From NCBI RefSeq assembly GCF_009863985.1, contig NZ_WEZT01000018.1:120387-176456 (forward strand): DNA of 56,070 nt, in the 5' to 3' direction. Position numbers and translations under genes: made by a program. The stretch's first letter is position 1. Each line of letters begins with the position of its first letter. Source of the stretch: Furfurilactobacillus milii (lineage in GTDB: Bacteria > Bacillota > Bacilli > Lactobacillales > Lactobacillaceae). Shown here one piece after another: positions 41,699 to 51,744 of the stretch. Under the pieces are notes generated by a model. The model had not been told where the DNA came from. It did no database searches and saw nothing but the letters and a program-made list of their open reading frames with translations.

Positions 41699-41717
41699 CA
41701 AAATTTGAGGTGACATA

Positions 41718-43031
41718 ATGACAGCAGTAGTGATTGTTGGGAGTCAATGGGGCGACGAAGGTAAAGGAAAGATTACCGATTTTGTCAGTCAGCAGGCTGA
41801 CGTGATTTCGCGTTACCAAGGTGGCGACAATGCGGGACACACTATTACCTTTAACGGCGAAAAGTACCAGCTACAACTATTGCCTTCAGGAATTTTTGAA
41901 AGTGATAAACAATGTTTGATTGGCAACGGCGTCGTGCTGAATCCCAAAACATTGTTAGCTGAAATTGATTACTTACATGAACGCGGCATTAGTACCGATA
42001 ACTTAAGAATTTCTGATCGTGCTCACGTGATTTTTCCATATCATATCTTGCAAGATCAATTAGAAGAAGCCAGTAAAAAAGGCAGTAAGATTGGCACGAC
42101 AAATAAGGGTATTGGCCCCGCATATATGGACAAAGCTTCCCGAATTGGCATTCGAGTGGCCGATTTATTGGAACCAGAAACTTTTAAAACATTGCTCGCT
42201 CGCAATGTCATAGCTAAAAATGAGTTGTTGGCCAAATTGTATGGTGCGGAACCAATTGCGTTTGAACCATTACTAAAGGCTTATCAGGGTTATGCCGAAA
42301 GGCTCGCCAAATATGTAACTGATACTTCAAAAGTGCTTGATGATGCGCTGTCCAATGGACAACGTTTGCTATTTGAAGGCGCTCAAGGGGTAATGCTAGA
42401 TATTGATCACGGAACTTATCCCTATGTAACTTCATCTAATCCAGTTGCGGGCGGTGTCACTATTGGTGGTGGCATCGGACCGACTAGAATTTCAGCCGTT
42501 ATTGGTGCGGCAAAGGCCTATACGTCTCGAGTTGGCGATGGTCCGTTTCCGACAGAACTGCATGATGAGAAAGGTGATCACATCCGTGAAGTGGGACACG
42601 AATATGGGACCGTCACGAAACGGCCTCGCCGAATTGGTTGGCTGGATACGGTCGTTTTGCGACATGCCAAACGTGTATCCGGTTTAAACTACTTGGCGTT
42701 AAATTGTTTAGATGTTCTGACCGGTTTGCCAGAGTTAAAAATTTGTACAGCTTATGAACTGGATGGTGAAACAATTGATCGTTATCCTGCTGGACGGGAA
42801 GCTTTGTTGCGTTGCAAACCAGTGTACGAAACCTTGCCTGGCTGGACGGAAGATATCACAAATTGTAAAACAGTGGATGACTTACCAAAGAATGCACGTC
42901 AGTATGTGGAACGCGTCATGTCATTAACTGGTTTACCATTAGCGACTTTATCTGTTGGACCAGATCGTAAACAGACAATGGTTTTGAAGGATGTTTGGCA
43001 AGCTGACATGAAAGTTGAGGAAATGGCATGA
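41718..43031 (+). CDS. purA: Adenylosuccinate synthetase
   Basis: 437 residues, slightly longer than average. It has the N-terminal [14 protein letters not shown] nucleotide loop, GGDNAGHTI, the [12 protein letters not shown] segment and [20 protein letters not shown]. It makes adenylosuccinate from IMP, aspartate and GTP in the cytoplasm, the first step from IMP to AMP. The ribosome binding site is GAGGTGA. Its last codon overlaps the purB start (ATGA, 43028-43031), so the two enzymes are translationally coupled. The gene is preceded by a promoter with PurR-box-like sites. Confidence 0.95.
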   Translation: MTAVVIVGSQWGDEGKGKITDFVSQQADVISRYQGGDNAGHTITFNGEKYQLQLLPSGIFESDKQCLIGNGVVLNPKTLLAEIDYLHERGISTDNLRISDRAHVIFPYHILQDQLEEASKKGSKIGTTNKGIGPAYMDKASRIGIRVADLLEPETFKTLLARNVIAKNELLAKLYGAEPIAFEPLLKAYQGYAERLAKYVTDTSKVLDDALSNGQRLLFEGAQGVMLDIDHGTYPYVTSSNPVAGGVTIGGGIGPTRISAVIGAAKAYTSRVGDGPFPTELHDEKGDHIREVGHEYGTVTKRPRRIGWLDTVVLRHAKRVSGLNYLALNCLDVLTGLPELKICTAYELDGETIDRYPAGREALLRCKPVYETLPGWTEDITNCKTVDDLPKNARQYVERVMSLTGLPLATLSVGPDRKQTMVLKDVWQADMKVEEMA

Positions 43032-44323
43032 TTGATCGCTACGTGCGACCGGAAATGGGCCAAATTTGGTCACAAAAAAATAAGTTACAACAATGGCTAA
43101 AGGTCGAGGTGGCTGCGTGTCAGGCGTGGGCAAACTTAGGTAAGATTCCACAGGCGGATGTTGATGCCTTGCGCGAGCATGCCGTCATAAATGTTGATCG
43201 AATGCGTGAAATTGAAGCAGAAACCCATCATGATGTGGTGGCATTCACACGCATGTTATCCGAGTCGCTGGGCGATGAACGAAAGTGGGTTCATTATGGC
43301 CTGACGAGCACGGATGTTGTGGATACGGCCCAGGCATTGCAATTAAAAGCCGCTAATGTCCTATTGATGACAGATCTGCAAACGTTAAGAGACACATTGA
43401 TCAAACAGGCAAAACGGTATCGCCACACGGCAATGATGGGACGCACACACGGCATTCAGGCAGAACCAATGTCGTTTGGCGTTAAATTGGCACGGTGGGT
43501 AGATGAAATTAATCGTGACATCACGCGTTTACAAGCAGTGACTGATGAAATGGCTGTGGGTGAGTTAAGTGGTGCAGTGGGCACTTTTGCAAATATCCCC
43601 CCACAAGTGGAACAGGATGTTTGTGATCAACTTGGATTACGCCCGCAACCAGTGACCAGTCAGGTGTTGCCACGGGATCTTCACGCACACTATTTGAGCG
43701 TGTTAGCACTCATTGCGACTAGCTTAGAAAACTTTGCAACGGAAATTCGCGGTTTACAGCGAACGGAAATTGGTGAGGTGGCTGAGCCGTTTTCCGCTGG
43801 GCAAAAAGGTTCTTCAGCGATGCCTCATAAACACAATCCAATTGGCTCAGAAAACATTACGGGTTTGGCTCGGGTAATTCGTGGGCATATGATTACGGCT
43901 TTTGAAGATGTATCTTTATGGCATGAACGCGATATTTCGCACTCTTCAGCCGAACGAATCATCTTACCGGACACGACTGAGCTGTTAGATTACATGCTGC
44001 ATCGTTTTAATCGCATCATGACAAATTTGGTCGTCAATGAGGACCGGATGATTCACAACATTGAATCCAGTGGTGGCCTGGTGTTCAGTCAACAATTGCT
44101 ACTAGCCTTAATTGACAAGGACATCAGTCGTGAAACAGCTTACGATCATGTGCAACAGTTGGCGCAACAGGCAATGACCACCGATAAAACATTTCAACAA
44201 CTGGCGATGGCCAGTACTTTTGTCAACCAATATTTGACGCCGGCCGAAGTGACTGCCGTGTTTGATGTGCAACGTCACTTGCGGTATGTTGATGAGATTT
44301 TCAAACGTGTCGGCATCGAGTAA
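43028..44323 (+). CDS. purB: Adenylosuccinate lyase
   Basis: 431 residues. Fumarase/aspartase superfamily signature [15 protein letters not shown] is present, with the catalytic His segments [10 protein letters not shown] and [11 protein letters not shown]. It cleaves adenylosuccinate to AMP and fumarate, and SAICAR to AICAR in de novo synthesis. It starts by ATGA overlap with purA. The rest of the de novo purine operon is not in the window, so here the pair acts in IMP-to-AMP conversion beside guaC and xpt-pbuX. Confidence 0.95.
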   Translation: MIDRYVRPEMGQIWSQKNKLQQWLKVEVAACQAWANLGKIPQADVDALREHAVINVDRMREIEAETHHDVVAFTRMLSESLGDERKWVHYGLTSTDVVDTAQALQLKAANVLLMTDLQTLRDTLIKQAKRYRHTAMMGRTHGIQAEPMSFGVKLARWVDEINRDITRLQAVTDEMAVGELSGAVGTFANIPPQVEQDVCDQLGLRPQPVTSQVLPRDLHAHYLSVLALIATSLENFATEIRGLQRTEIGEVAEPFSAGQKGSSAMPHKHNPIGSENITGLARVIRGHMITAFEDVSLWHERDISHSSAERIILPDTTELLDYMLHRFNRIMTNLVVNEDRMIHNIESSGGLVFSQQLLLALIDKDISRETAYDHVQQLAQQAMTTDKTFQQLAMASTFVNQYLTPAEVTAVFDVQRHLRYVDEIFKRVGIE

Positions 44324-44365
44324 GTGATGCGTTCTGGTGTGTTTGGGGACATCCTGAAATTAATA

Positions 44366-44426
44366 AAAACAGTCCGATTACGAGCCAGCTCACTATTGAG
44401 TTGGTCCATAATCGGACTTTTTTTTA
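44366..44426. terminator. Terminator between purB and M20 peptidase gene
   Basis: Outer stem agtccgatta/taatcggact with an internal loop region that holds a shorter repeat (gagccagctcac... ttggtcc), followed by eight T. The A run on the left side lets it work for the minus-strand gene as well. Confidence 0.8.
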
Positions 44427-44432
44427 TAAGCA

Positions 44433-45584
44433 CTAGTCATCCGCTTTATTTAAAAAGCGCTTCGCTAATTCACGATACACATCGATACTTTGAAAATAGG
44501 CACGTTTGGAGACATATTCGTTTGGCTGGTGGGCCTGCTGTGTAATTCCTGGTCCATAAACAATGATGGGGAAATGTGTCTTGGCCTTGACGAACTCTGA
44601 GGAGTCCGTTGTGCCAACCATGCCGATTACTTGCGGTGTTTTTCCAGTAATTTTTTGAGCAATATCAACGGTTTGATGGACTAAAGGCGAGTCTTTATCA
44701 CTTACAACTGGTATCTTGTTGAAGTTAATGGTGAGGGCAAGATTCATTGATGACGATTCATTTAACCGGTTAACAACACTAGTTAAGAGATCAATAAACG
44801 CGGCGTTATCGAACTCTGGGATAGTCCGGGCGTTACCTTGTAATTCGGCGTGGTTGGGGATGGTGTTAACTTGATCGCCGGCGTGGAAAGTGGTCACACT
44901 ATTGTGAAATTTACCTAAAGTGGGACTTTCTTCTTGGTGCGATTGCAAGACCTGCTGTAACGCATTGTAAAAGATAATCAAGTTATCTAGTGCATTAACG
45001 CCTAAATCAGGCATCGAACTATGTGCGGTCTTCCCGGTAGATACGACTGTGTAGTCAATTGACCCCTGATTAGCGTACCAAACGTCTTGAGAAGAAGGTT
45101 CACTAATTACTAATCCGGACAGATCATCTGCGTAGCCTAGTTCGGTCAGTTGTTGAGCGCCGTATTCACCAACTTCCTCGCCAACCGTAAATAGCAGTCG
45201 CACTTGCCCGTTTAGTTTGGTGTGTGCATCGGCTAATTCGGCTAGCGCAATCGCTTGTGCTGCAACGCCCGCTTTCTGGTCAGCTGTGCCGCGGCCAATG
45301 AGATGATCACCCTCAACGGTTAGTGCAAACGGTGGCGATTGCCATTCCTTTTCATTAGCAGTTACGACGTCCATGTGGCCCGAAAAACCGAGTACTGGTG
45401 TATTTTTATCGCCGTAACTTGCAATCAAATTTGAACGGTCGGTACCATAATCGATTAAGTGCGCAGTAATGCCGTGACCCTCTAGAAAAGATTGTAGGAT
45501 AAGCGCTACTGCGCGTTCGCGACCATTGACTGATGGTACGCCAATAAGGTCGGACAGTAGCTTCAATTGTTCGTCTTGATTCAT
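44433..45584 (-). CDS. M20-family metallopeptidase (ArgE/DapE type)
   Basis: 383 residues. Zinc site motifs of the ArgE/DapE/CPG2 family: GHMDVV (His and Asp), GRGTADQKAG (bridging Asp), TVGEEVGEYG (catalytic Glu and metal Glu) and the late His in QQAHQPNEYV. A dimerisation lid domain sits in the middle (about 175-290). The family includes succinyl-diaminopimelate desuccinylase, acetylornithine deacetylase and dipeptidases. In lactobacilli this type is usually annotated as DapE or ArgE, but the window gives no pathway neighbours to choose. The ribosome binding site is AAGGAGGAAG, just upstream of ATG. Confidence 0.85.
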   Translation of the reverse strand: MNQDEQLKLLSDLIGVPSVNGRERAVALILQSFLEGHGITAHLIDYGTDRSNLIASYGDKNTPVLGFSGHMDVVTANEKEWQSPPFALTVEGDHLIGRGTADQKAGVAAQAIALAELADAHTKLNGQVRLLFTVGEEVGEYGAQQLTELGYADDLSGLVISEPSSQDVWYANQGSIDYTVVSTGKTAHSSMPDLGVNALDNLIIFYNALQQVLQSHQEESPTLGKFHNSVTTFHAGDQVNTIPNHAELQGNARTIPEFDNAAFIDLLTSVVNRLNESSSMNLALTINFNKIPVVSDKDSPLVHQTVDIAQKITGKTPQVIGMVGTTDSSEFVKAKTHFPIIVYGPGITQQAHQPNEYVSKRAYFQSIDVYRELAKRFLNKADD

Positions 45585-46074
45585 GTTGCTTCCTCCTTAC
45601 ACTCAGTCAGGGCGGTGGTTGAATCTGTTTGGTAACAGCGTAAGTTGTGAAGGCAAAACGGTCAATTCTTTGATACCGAATGGCAACAATTTTTGTAATT
45701 GGCGGGATTGAATAAGCATGGTTTAACAAACAAAAGCTTGCAATTACTATTTCAAGCACTATAATAAAATAGTAAATTACTTAATCACGAACAGTAATTT
45801 ATTGTTTTACTAAACTTGGAAATTATTAAAAAGCCAGTTTAAAATAGTTTCCATAAGAAACAGTAAGTGATATACTCACTCTGCTTCGTGCGAAAAATTG
45901 ATTGTTACGGACGAAATAGCAGATATAACGTCAATTGATAAAAATGAATTAATTTACAATTATTTTGAGTAAATTAAGTTAGAGAATACGCCTTTCTTTG
46001 GCGTATAATAGCTAGGTTTATTTTGTGTCAATCATCGTCACATCTTTGCTTACGAACGAGGAGGAACGTGCCAA
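45585..46074 (+). promoter_or_regulatory. Divergent promoter region with operator-like repeats before ABC exporter genes
   Basis: 490 bp without a gene. A consensus -10 (TATAAT, 46004-46009) is overlapped by a perfect 7-bp inverted repeat, ATACGCC-tttcttt-GGCGTAT (45986-46006), a likely operator. No good -35 lies 17 bp upstream. About 120 bp upstream are two more repeats, GTTTCcataaGAAAC and AGTGAtatacTCACT. The exporter's ribosome binding site GAGGAGG is close to its start. The regulator is not adjacent. Confidence 0.5.
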
Positions 46075-47808
46075 ATGCTAAAAATAGCTAGGGGCCGAAT
46101 TTCATTATGGGCGGTACTCGGTGCCGTATTTTTTATGATTATTCAGGTCATAGCCAACCTAAACTTGCCCAGTTTAACATCAGACATTGTGAATAACGGG
46201 GTGGCAAAGGGTGACATTAGTTACATATGGAAAATCGGTTTTGAAATGATCGGTTTTTCGTTACTGTCAGTGGCGGCCGCAGTGTTGAACGTGTTGTTAG
46301 CAGCGCGTTCTTCACAAAAGTTAGGTCAAAACTTGCGGAGTGACATCTATAGCAAAGTAATGAACTTTGCCAATGATGAGTTTAATAAGGTAGAAACTTC
46401 ATCATTGATCACACGAACAACCAACGATGTGGTCCAGATTCAAAACGTTGCCATGATTGCTTTACGAATGATGATTATGGCACCGATTATGCTGATTGGT
46501 GCCAGTTTCTTGGCCTATAACAAGAGTCACCAATTGTCATGGATTTTCGTGGTGTCGATTCCTGTCTTACTGATTTGTATTGGTTTGATTATGGGCTTGG
46601 CGATTCCGCGGTTCCGTGCCATGCAAACGAAAACGGACCGTTTGAACTTGGTCTTTCGTGAAGGTCTTACTGGTGTTCGTGTTATTCGGGCTTTCCGTCA
46701 GGATCAGTTTGAACAGGATCGCTTTGAAGCAGCCAACCAGGATTACACGGACAATTCGATTAAGGTTAACACGATCGTGGCGTTTGCCTATCCTGTGATG
46801 ACGCTGATTATGAGCGCGACAAACGTTGCCATTGTTTGGTTCGGTGGCAAGCTGATCAGTTCGCAGGCGATGCAAGTCGGGAACATGATTGCCTTCATGA
46901 CATATGCGATGCAAGTCTTGATGAGCTTCATGATGCTCGCAATGGTCATGGCCTTTCTGCCTCGTGCGGCCGCTTCGGCAACGCGGATTCAGGAAGTCCT
47001 ATCCCTAGATTCCAGCATTAAGGATCCAGAACACCCCACTACGCCAGCAACTGGTGAAGCCAAACAACTGGCATTTGATAACGTTGAATTCCGTTACCGT
47101 CACGCAGAACAGCCTGCTTTAAGCGGCATTGATTTTAGTGCCAAGGCTGGTCAAACGGTGGCCATCATCGGTGGTACCGGTTCTGGTAAAACAACGCTGG
47201 TCAATCTAATTCCTCGTTTCTTTGATGTTGAAAAAGGAAGCGTCAATGTGAATGGCGTTGATGTGCGGCAGCAAGACATTAAGACACTACATGGTGAAGT
47301 CGCGATGGTGCCACAAAAGGCAACGTTGTTTACTGGTACTATTCGCGACAACATGAAGTTTGGTAAAGAGGACGCGACAGATGACGAAATCTGGCAAGCG
47401 TTAGATATCGCCCAATCAACCGACTTTGTTAAAGAAGAGGGTGGCTTGAACGCCCACGTTGAACAGGGCGGTGCAAACTTCTCTGGTGGTCAACGTCAAC
47501 GGTTAGCCATTGCCCGTGCATTGGTGAAGGACGCCAGCACCTATGTGTTTGATGATTCCTTTTCCGCTTTGGACTTTAAGACTGATGCTAAATTGCGTGG
47601 TCAACTGCGTCAGGACAAACGGATTCAACAGAGTATTGTTGTGATTGTTGCGCAACGAATTGCTACAGTTGCTGATGCGGATCTGATTCTAGTGCTTGAT
47701 AACGGGAAGCTAGTCGGCAAGGGCACACACGAAGAATTGCGACAGTCCAACAAAGTTTATCAAGAAATTATGCGGTCTCAGTTACGCGAAGGGGAGGCGG
47801 GTCTGTAA
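46075..47808 (+). CDS. Heterodimeric ABC exporter, subunit with degenerate catalytic site
   Basis: 577 residues: six membrane helices (about 15-310) and a nucleotide-binding domain (340-570) with Walker A GGTGSGKTTL, signature FSGGQRQRL and Walker B VFDDSFSALD. The catalytic Glu after Walker B is Asp, which is typical of one partner in heterodimeric exporters such as LmrCD, BmrCD and TM287/288. It works with the next gene, which has a normal site. Likely a multidrug or lipid/peptide exporter. The stop overlaps the next start (TAATG at 47806-47810). Confidence 0.9.
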   Translation: MLKIARGRISLWAVLGAVFFMIIQVIANLNLPSLTSDIVNNGVAKGDISYIWKIGFEMIGFSLLSVAAAVLNVLLAARSSQKLGQNLRSDIYSKVMNFANDEFNKVETSSLITRTTNDVVQIQNVAMIALRMMIMAPIMLIGASFLAYNKSHQLSWIFVVSIPVLLICIGLIMGLAIPRFRAMQTKTDRLNLVFREGLTGVRVIRAFRQDQFEQDRFEAANQDYTDNSIKVNTIVAFAYPVMTLIMSATNVAIVWFGGKLISSQAMQVGNMIAFMTYAMQVLMSFMMLAMVMAFLPRAAASATRIQEVLSLDSSIKDPEHPTTPATGEAKQLAFDNVEFRYRHAEQPALSGIDFSAKAGQTVAIIGGTGSGKTTLVNLIPRFFDVEKGSVNVNGVDVRQQDIKTLHGEVAMVPQKATLFTGTIRDNMKFGKEDATDDEIWQALDIAQSTDFVKEEGGLNAHVEQGGANFSGGQRQRLAIARALVKDASTYVFDDSFSALDFKTDAKLRGQLRQDKRIQQSIVVIVAQRIATVADADLILVLDNGKLVGKGTHEELRQSNKVYQEIMRSQLREGEAGL

Positions 47809-49712
47809 TGAGTGATAATGCAAAGAAAACACAGACACCACGACCAACTGGCGGTCACGGACACGGTCCGGGATCAGGCCCTGGTTTAGTTGAAAAGCCT
47901 AACAACTTCTTCGGCACGTTTATTCGATTAATGAAATACATGTCAGATCGTTGGTTTGGCATGATTATGGTGCTCGTTTTCGCCATCACGGCGGTTGTGT
48001 TCCAAATTCGGACACCAAAGATTTTGGGTCAAGCAACAACCGAAATCTACAAAGGAATTATGACGGGTGTCGCGCATCAAAAGGCCGGCATCGCCATGAG
48101 TCACTACCCAATCAACTTCGAAAAAGTCCTCAATATTATCGTTGTTGTTTTGATTATGTATTTGGCTTCGGCCTTGTTTAACTTCCTACAACAGTACATT
48201 ATGACGCGGATCTCTCAGCGGACTGTGTACAAGTTACGGCGTGAGTTTAAAGGCAAGATGCGTTTAGTTCCGATCAAGTATTACGACACGCATAACAACG
48301 GGGACATTATGAGTCGTGCGGTCAACGATATGGATAATATCGCCAGCACGCTGCAACAGAGTCTGACGCAAGCGATTACCAGTTTGGTAACATTTGTCGG
48401 CACTTTATGGATGATGTTAACGATTAGCTGGCAACTAACGCTGATCGCATTGGTAACTATTCCGCTCAGTTTGGTCGTTGTTGGGGTTGTGGCACCGAAG
48501 TCACAACGTTACTTTGGTCAACAGCAAAAGAGCCTTGGGTTGATCAATAACCAAGTTGAAGAAAACTACTCAGGTCATGAGGTGGTCAAGAGCTTCAATA
48601 AGGAAGACGATGCTATCAAGGACTTCGAAACACAGAACGAAACGTATTACAAAGCGGCTTGGAAGGCACAGTTTATTTCCGGAATTATCATGCCGCTGAT
48701 GATGTTCTTGAACAACATTGGTTACGTGTTTGTGGCGATTGTTGGTGGGATCCAAGTTGCTAACGGGAATGTCACCCTTGGTAACGTACAGGCTTTCCTT
48801 CAATACACGCAGCAATTCTCACAACCAATTTCGCAGTTGGCAAACTTACTGAACACGATTCAGTCAACGATTGCGTCAGCTGAACGGGTCTTCGATGTGC
48901 TTGATGAAGAAGAAATGAAGCAAACACAGTCAAACTTACCAGCACAGCCTGATGATCCAAACTTGCTGACCCTTGACCACGTGCAGTTTGGTTACGATGA
49001 CGAACTGTTGATGACTGATTACAACTTAGCTGTTAAGAAGGGTCAACAGGTCGCCATTGTTGGGCCAACCGGTGCCGGGAAGACGACTATTATCAACCTA
49101 TTGGAACGTTTTTATGACGTTAAGGGTGGTTCAATTCGTTTGAACGGTACGGATACCCGTGACCTTCAGCGTGAGGACTTACGCTCACACTTCGCGATGG
49201 TGCTTCAAGACACTTGGTTGTTTACCGGCACAATCTGGGATAACTTGAAATACGGGTGTGAAAACGCCACGGACGACGAGATTATGGCCGCCTCTAAGGC
49301 CGCTCACGTCGATGAATTTGTCTGTAAGTTACCAGAAGGGTACAAAACGGTATTGAATGAGGAAGCGTCGAACATTTCTCAGGGACAACGTCAGTTATTA
49401 ACGATTGCCCGGGCATTTGTGGCGGATCCCGAAATTCTGATTCTTGATGAAGCGACGAGTTCTGTTGATACGCGGACTGAAGTTCAAATTCAGCACGCCA
49501 TGGAACAGTTGCTTCAAAATCGAACGAGTTTCGTTGTTGCGCACCGGTTATCTACAATCAGAAACGCCGATAACATCATTGTTATGAATCATGGTTCTGT
49601 TGTTGAAACAGGTAACCACGATGCGTTGATGGCAGCTAACGGATTTTACGCTGATCTTTACAATAGTCAGTTTGCCGGCAACATCAGCATGAATGAAGGG
49701 GAGGAATCGTAA
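47808..49712 (+). CDS. Heterodimeric ABC exporter, subunit with complete catalytic site
   Basis: 634 residues. A Gly/His/Pro-rich N terminus (GGHGHGPGSGPG) precedes six membrane helices (about 45-345), then a nucleotide-binding domain with Walker A GPTGAGKTTI, signature ISQGQRQLL and Walker B ILILDEATSSVD. The catalytic Glu is present. The signature has Gln for the second Gly position (SQGQ), common in this subunit type. It pairs with the preceding gene; starts and stops overlap at both ends, so the three genes 46075-50569 are one translational unit. Confidence 0.9.
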   Translation: MSDNAKKTQTPRPTGGHGHGPGSGPGLVEKPNNFFGTFIRLMKYMSDRWFGMIMVLVFAITAVVFQIRTPKILGQATTEIYKGIMTGVAHQKAGIAMSHYPINFEKVLNIIVVVLIMYLASALFNFLQQYIMTRISQRTVYKLRREFKGKMRLVPIKYYDTHNNGDIMSRAVNDMDNIASTLQQSLTQAITSLVTFVGTLWMMLTISWQLTLIALVTIPLSLVVVGVVAPKSQRYFGQQQKSLGLINNQVEENYSGHEVVKSFNKEDDAIKDFETQNETYYKAAWKAQFISGIIMPLMMFLNNIGYVFVAIVGGIQVANGNVTLGNVQAFLQYTQQFSQPISQLANLLNTIQSTIASAERVFDVLDEEEMKQTQSNLPAQPDDPNLLTLDHVQFGYDDELLMTDYNLAVKKGQQVAIVGPTGAGKTTIINLLERFYDVKGGSIRLNGTDTRDLQREDLRSHFAMVLQDTWLFTGTIWDNLKYGCENATDDEIMAASKAAHVDEFVCKLPEGYKTVLNEEASNISQGQRQLLTIARAFVADPEILILDEATSSVDTRTEVQIQHAMEQLLQNRTSFVVAHRLSTIRNADNIIVMNHGSVVETGNHDALMAANGFYADLYNSQFAGNISMNEGEES

Positions 49713-50569
49713 TGCAACGAAAGACAATATTAGGTGTTGTTGCTGCGGCTTCCGTCCTCGCCTTGGCTGGTTGTGGGCGCGCGTCACTGACAACCACGCA
49801 TGAAACGTATCATCAAGATGGCATGGTTGCCGCGGTGAAAGGACACACCAACGCTAATAAGGTGACCTATCAAGTCGATGACCACACAAAAGAATCATTA
49901 ACTGTGCATAATGGGACGTTTGTCATTCAGGTACCCACAACGACCAAACGTCAGTCCGTTAAGTTGACCGCTAATGGTTCGCGTAAAACAATCCACGTTT
50001 CAGCGGCTAAGGCATTGACTGATTATCAAACCTTGCAAAAGTCGTTCAATCAGGCGCTAACGGGTTCTAAGTTAAGCAAAGCTGATCAGGGCAAGGCAAT
50101 GGCACTGCAAAAGGCTGCCGCAAGCTTGAAGAAACAGCCAACGCCAGAGGCTGCTGCTCAAGTTGGCGCTTTGCAAAAGGATGTTCAGGCAGCAATGGCC
50201 ACGGCCAAACAACAGGCCAAAGGTCAATTGCTACCTGTTAAAACACCCGCTAATGGTGTTAGTGACGTTGTTTCGACCAAAGACTACCGCATTCGAATGA
50301 ACGTTCAGAATGGTCAAGTTCTCGGTGCGACGATGATCGTACCGACCAAGGCATTTAAGCAAAAGGCTACCCAAAAGCAGTTTGGCACGAGCTTCGCGCT
50401 TTTAACAAACGGTGTCGGTGCGGACTCTAAGAGTGTGATGAAGCAATTTGGTAAAGAAACAAAGAGCGTTAAGAGCGGTTCCAGTTCCATTGATCCAATC
50501 TATTCTAAGGGTGTTAAGTTCACGATTGGGCTATCACCTGCTAATATTTATATCTTTGTCGTAAAGTAA
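49712..50569 (+). CDS. Lipoprotein encoded with the ABC exporter
   Basis: 285 residues with a lipoprotein signal peptide (lipobox LAGC, Cys near residue 21). The middle (about 100-180) is rich in Ala, Lys and Gln and predicted helical; the end is a small beta-rich domain. I do not recognise the family. It starts on the TAATG overlap with the exporter gene, so it is made in step with it. It may act as an extracellular partner or substrate-capturing protein, or as the exporter's immunity or stress sensor; context only. Followed by a strong terminator. Confidence 0.7.
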   Translation: MQRKTILGVVAAASVLALAGCGRASLTTTHETYHQDGMVAAVKGHTNANKVTYQVDDHTKESLTVHNGTFVIQVPTTTKRQSVKLTANGSRKTIHVSAAKALTDYQTLQKSFNQALTGSKLSKADQGKAMALQKAAASLKKQPTPEAAAQVGALQKDVQAAMATAKQQAKGQLLPVKTPANGVSDVVSTKDYRIRMNVQNGQVLGATMIVPTKAFKQKATQKQFGTSFALLTNGVGADSKSVMKQFGKETKSVKSGSSSIDPIYSKGVKFTIGLSPANIYIFVVK

Positions 50570-50584
50570 TGATATTACGGTTTC

Positions 50585-50626
50585 AAAAAATCGCCTTCCC
50601 TAAAATTTTAGGAAAGGCGATTTTTT
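50585..50626 (+). terminator. Rho-independent terminator of ABC exporter operon
   Basis: Stem aaaaatcgcctt/aaggcgattttt with an inner cct/agg stem around a short loop and a T run. It can also act on the minus strand. The next 135 bp hold nothing I recognise. Confidence 0.85.
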
Positions 50627-50761
50627 AAAATATTCATGCGAATTAGACCGCTATCGGCCTAAATTTTTGTAAAATAACGTTTTATTTTTTAAAGTAATAC
50701 ACATAGGATAGGTACGTTGTGTTTTGTTAGACCGGCGGAACTGCTTGCCACATTAACAAAA

Positions 50762-51445
50762 CTAGGCGAATGATTTATCCTGACCTAAAGCTAATAAATG
50801 TGGTTTGCCATAATAATAACCTTGGCGAATGTTAATGCCCATTTCGTTGGCGATGTCGTCGCCAACTTCATCCTCAATGCCTTCCAATACTAGACGTTGA
50901 TTATACTGATGGGTAATGCCAAGCCAAGTGTCTAATTCCTGCCGAATATTGGGCGACATTAGTCCCTGCTTAAAGTTTTGCAGAGCAAACTTAATTTCAT
51001 CGGCATAAGGCAGGAGGTCTTTAATATTGTTGTAGTGATTGTCGCCACTATCAACGTCATCTAGGCTAAAATCCATGCCACGATTGGTAAATTGCTGAAT
51101 TTGGGGAATCAACTCGGCGTTTGTGAAAGGCACCTTACCAACCCGTTCAGTTAGTTCAACGACGACCCGCATTGGCCGCATACGTTCCTGGGCATCAATA
51201 ACTGATTTGGCAATGTCGTCATTCATCAGCTGACGGCGATCTAGATTGACAGACACGGAATGAATCTTTAGCGACAAGAGTTTGGTCGAGGCCACAAATA
51301 ATTCCGTCCAGTTTTGCGGTGTAATGCTGTCAAAAGACGTTGGAACCCGCCAACCATCTGGCGTGTGCTCTTTTAAGAGCATTTCATAACCAATAATTGA
51401 ATTGGTGGCGATATTCAATTGAGGTTGTATAAAGAAACGAAACAT
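50762..51445 (-). CDS. EAL-domain c-di-GMP phosphodiesterase
   Basis: About 227 residues forming a stand-alone EAL domain. The signature reads GYEMLLKE. Other catalytic and metal-binding positions are kept: Asn in SVNLDRRQL, Glu in VVELTER, the Asp pair in FSLDDVDSG, Lys in ADEIKFAL, Glu in LVLEGIEDE and Gln in IRQGYYYG. It should hydrolyse c-di-GMP to pGpG. I chose ATG 51445 (GGATGG 7 nt upstream); ATG 51451 is the alternative. The frame runs further upstream to 51589 through the structured leader, but that stretch is not protein-like. It is the likely antagonist of the GGEEF cyclase at 6260, and in the inferred native order sits just upstream of the exopolysaccharide genes. Confidence 0.88.
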   Translation of the reverse strand: MFRFFIQPQLNIATNSIIGYEMLLKEHTPDGWRVPTSFDSITPQNWTELFVASTKLLSLKIHSVSVNLDRRQLMNDDIAKSVIDAQERMRPMRVVVELTERVGKVPFTNAELIPQIQQFTNRGMDFSLDDVDSGDNHYNNIKDLLPYADEIKFALQNFKQGLMSPNIRQELDTWLGITHQYNQRLVLEGIEDEVGDDIANEMGINIRQGYYYGKPHLLALGQDKSFA

Positions 51446-51469
51446 GCTCATCCATCCTTTGCATTTTAT

Positions 51470-51690
51470 ATTAACGAACTGGTTATTACAGTTCTTATGC
51501 CATCGTTGCGTCGACCAGAGACGCCGTTCCCTGAGGACCGGTCTCAGTCTCCTGAAAACCGGAGTCTTCCACCTCGATTCTGAGCCCAAGTTCGTCTCAG
51601 AACTCGTCCCACAGCACTAAATGGTCAAACCCGCACCATTAAGTGCTGTCGACACGGAACTCTGTCTCTAGTCGACTCCACTTATATTAC
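51470..51690 (-). ncRNA. Candidate structured leader RNA of EAL gene
   Basis: A GC-rich block unlike the AT-rich flanks, packed with stems. On the minus strand in order: gtcgac/gtcgac (51674-51648); cagcact-aatggt/accatt-agtgctg (13 bp, 51649-51612); gttctgag/ctcagaa; ctcc/ggag; ctgag/ctcag; gcgtc/gacgc; and gaactg/cagttc (51494-51476) just before the ribosome binding site. It lies directly upstream of the EAL gene, so a 5' regulatory RNA is the simplest reading. It does not match the GEMM c-di-GMP riboswitches or any RNA I know. Confidence 0.45.
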
Positions 51691-51744
51691 TGTAGACACA
51701 AATTGTATTTTTTTGAACAAGCTTATTTTTAACTAACGGTAGTC

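Noticed and set aside
51470-51690. c-di-GMP riboswitch in the EAL leader
   Set aside because: I could not find the conserved GEMM-I or GEMM-II sequence elements. The leader is listed only as a candidate structured RNA.
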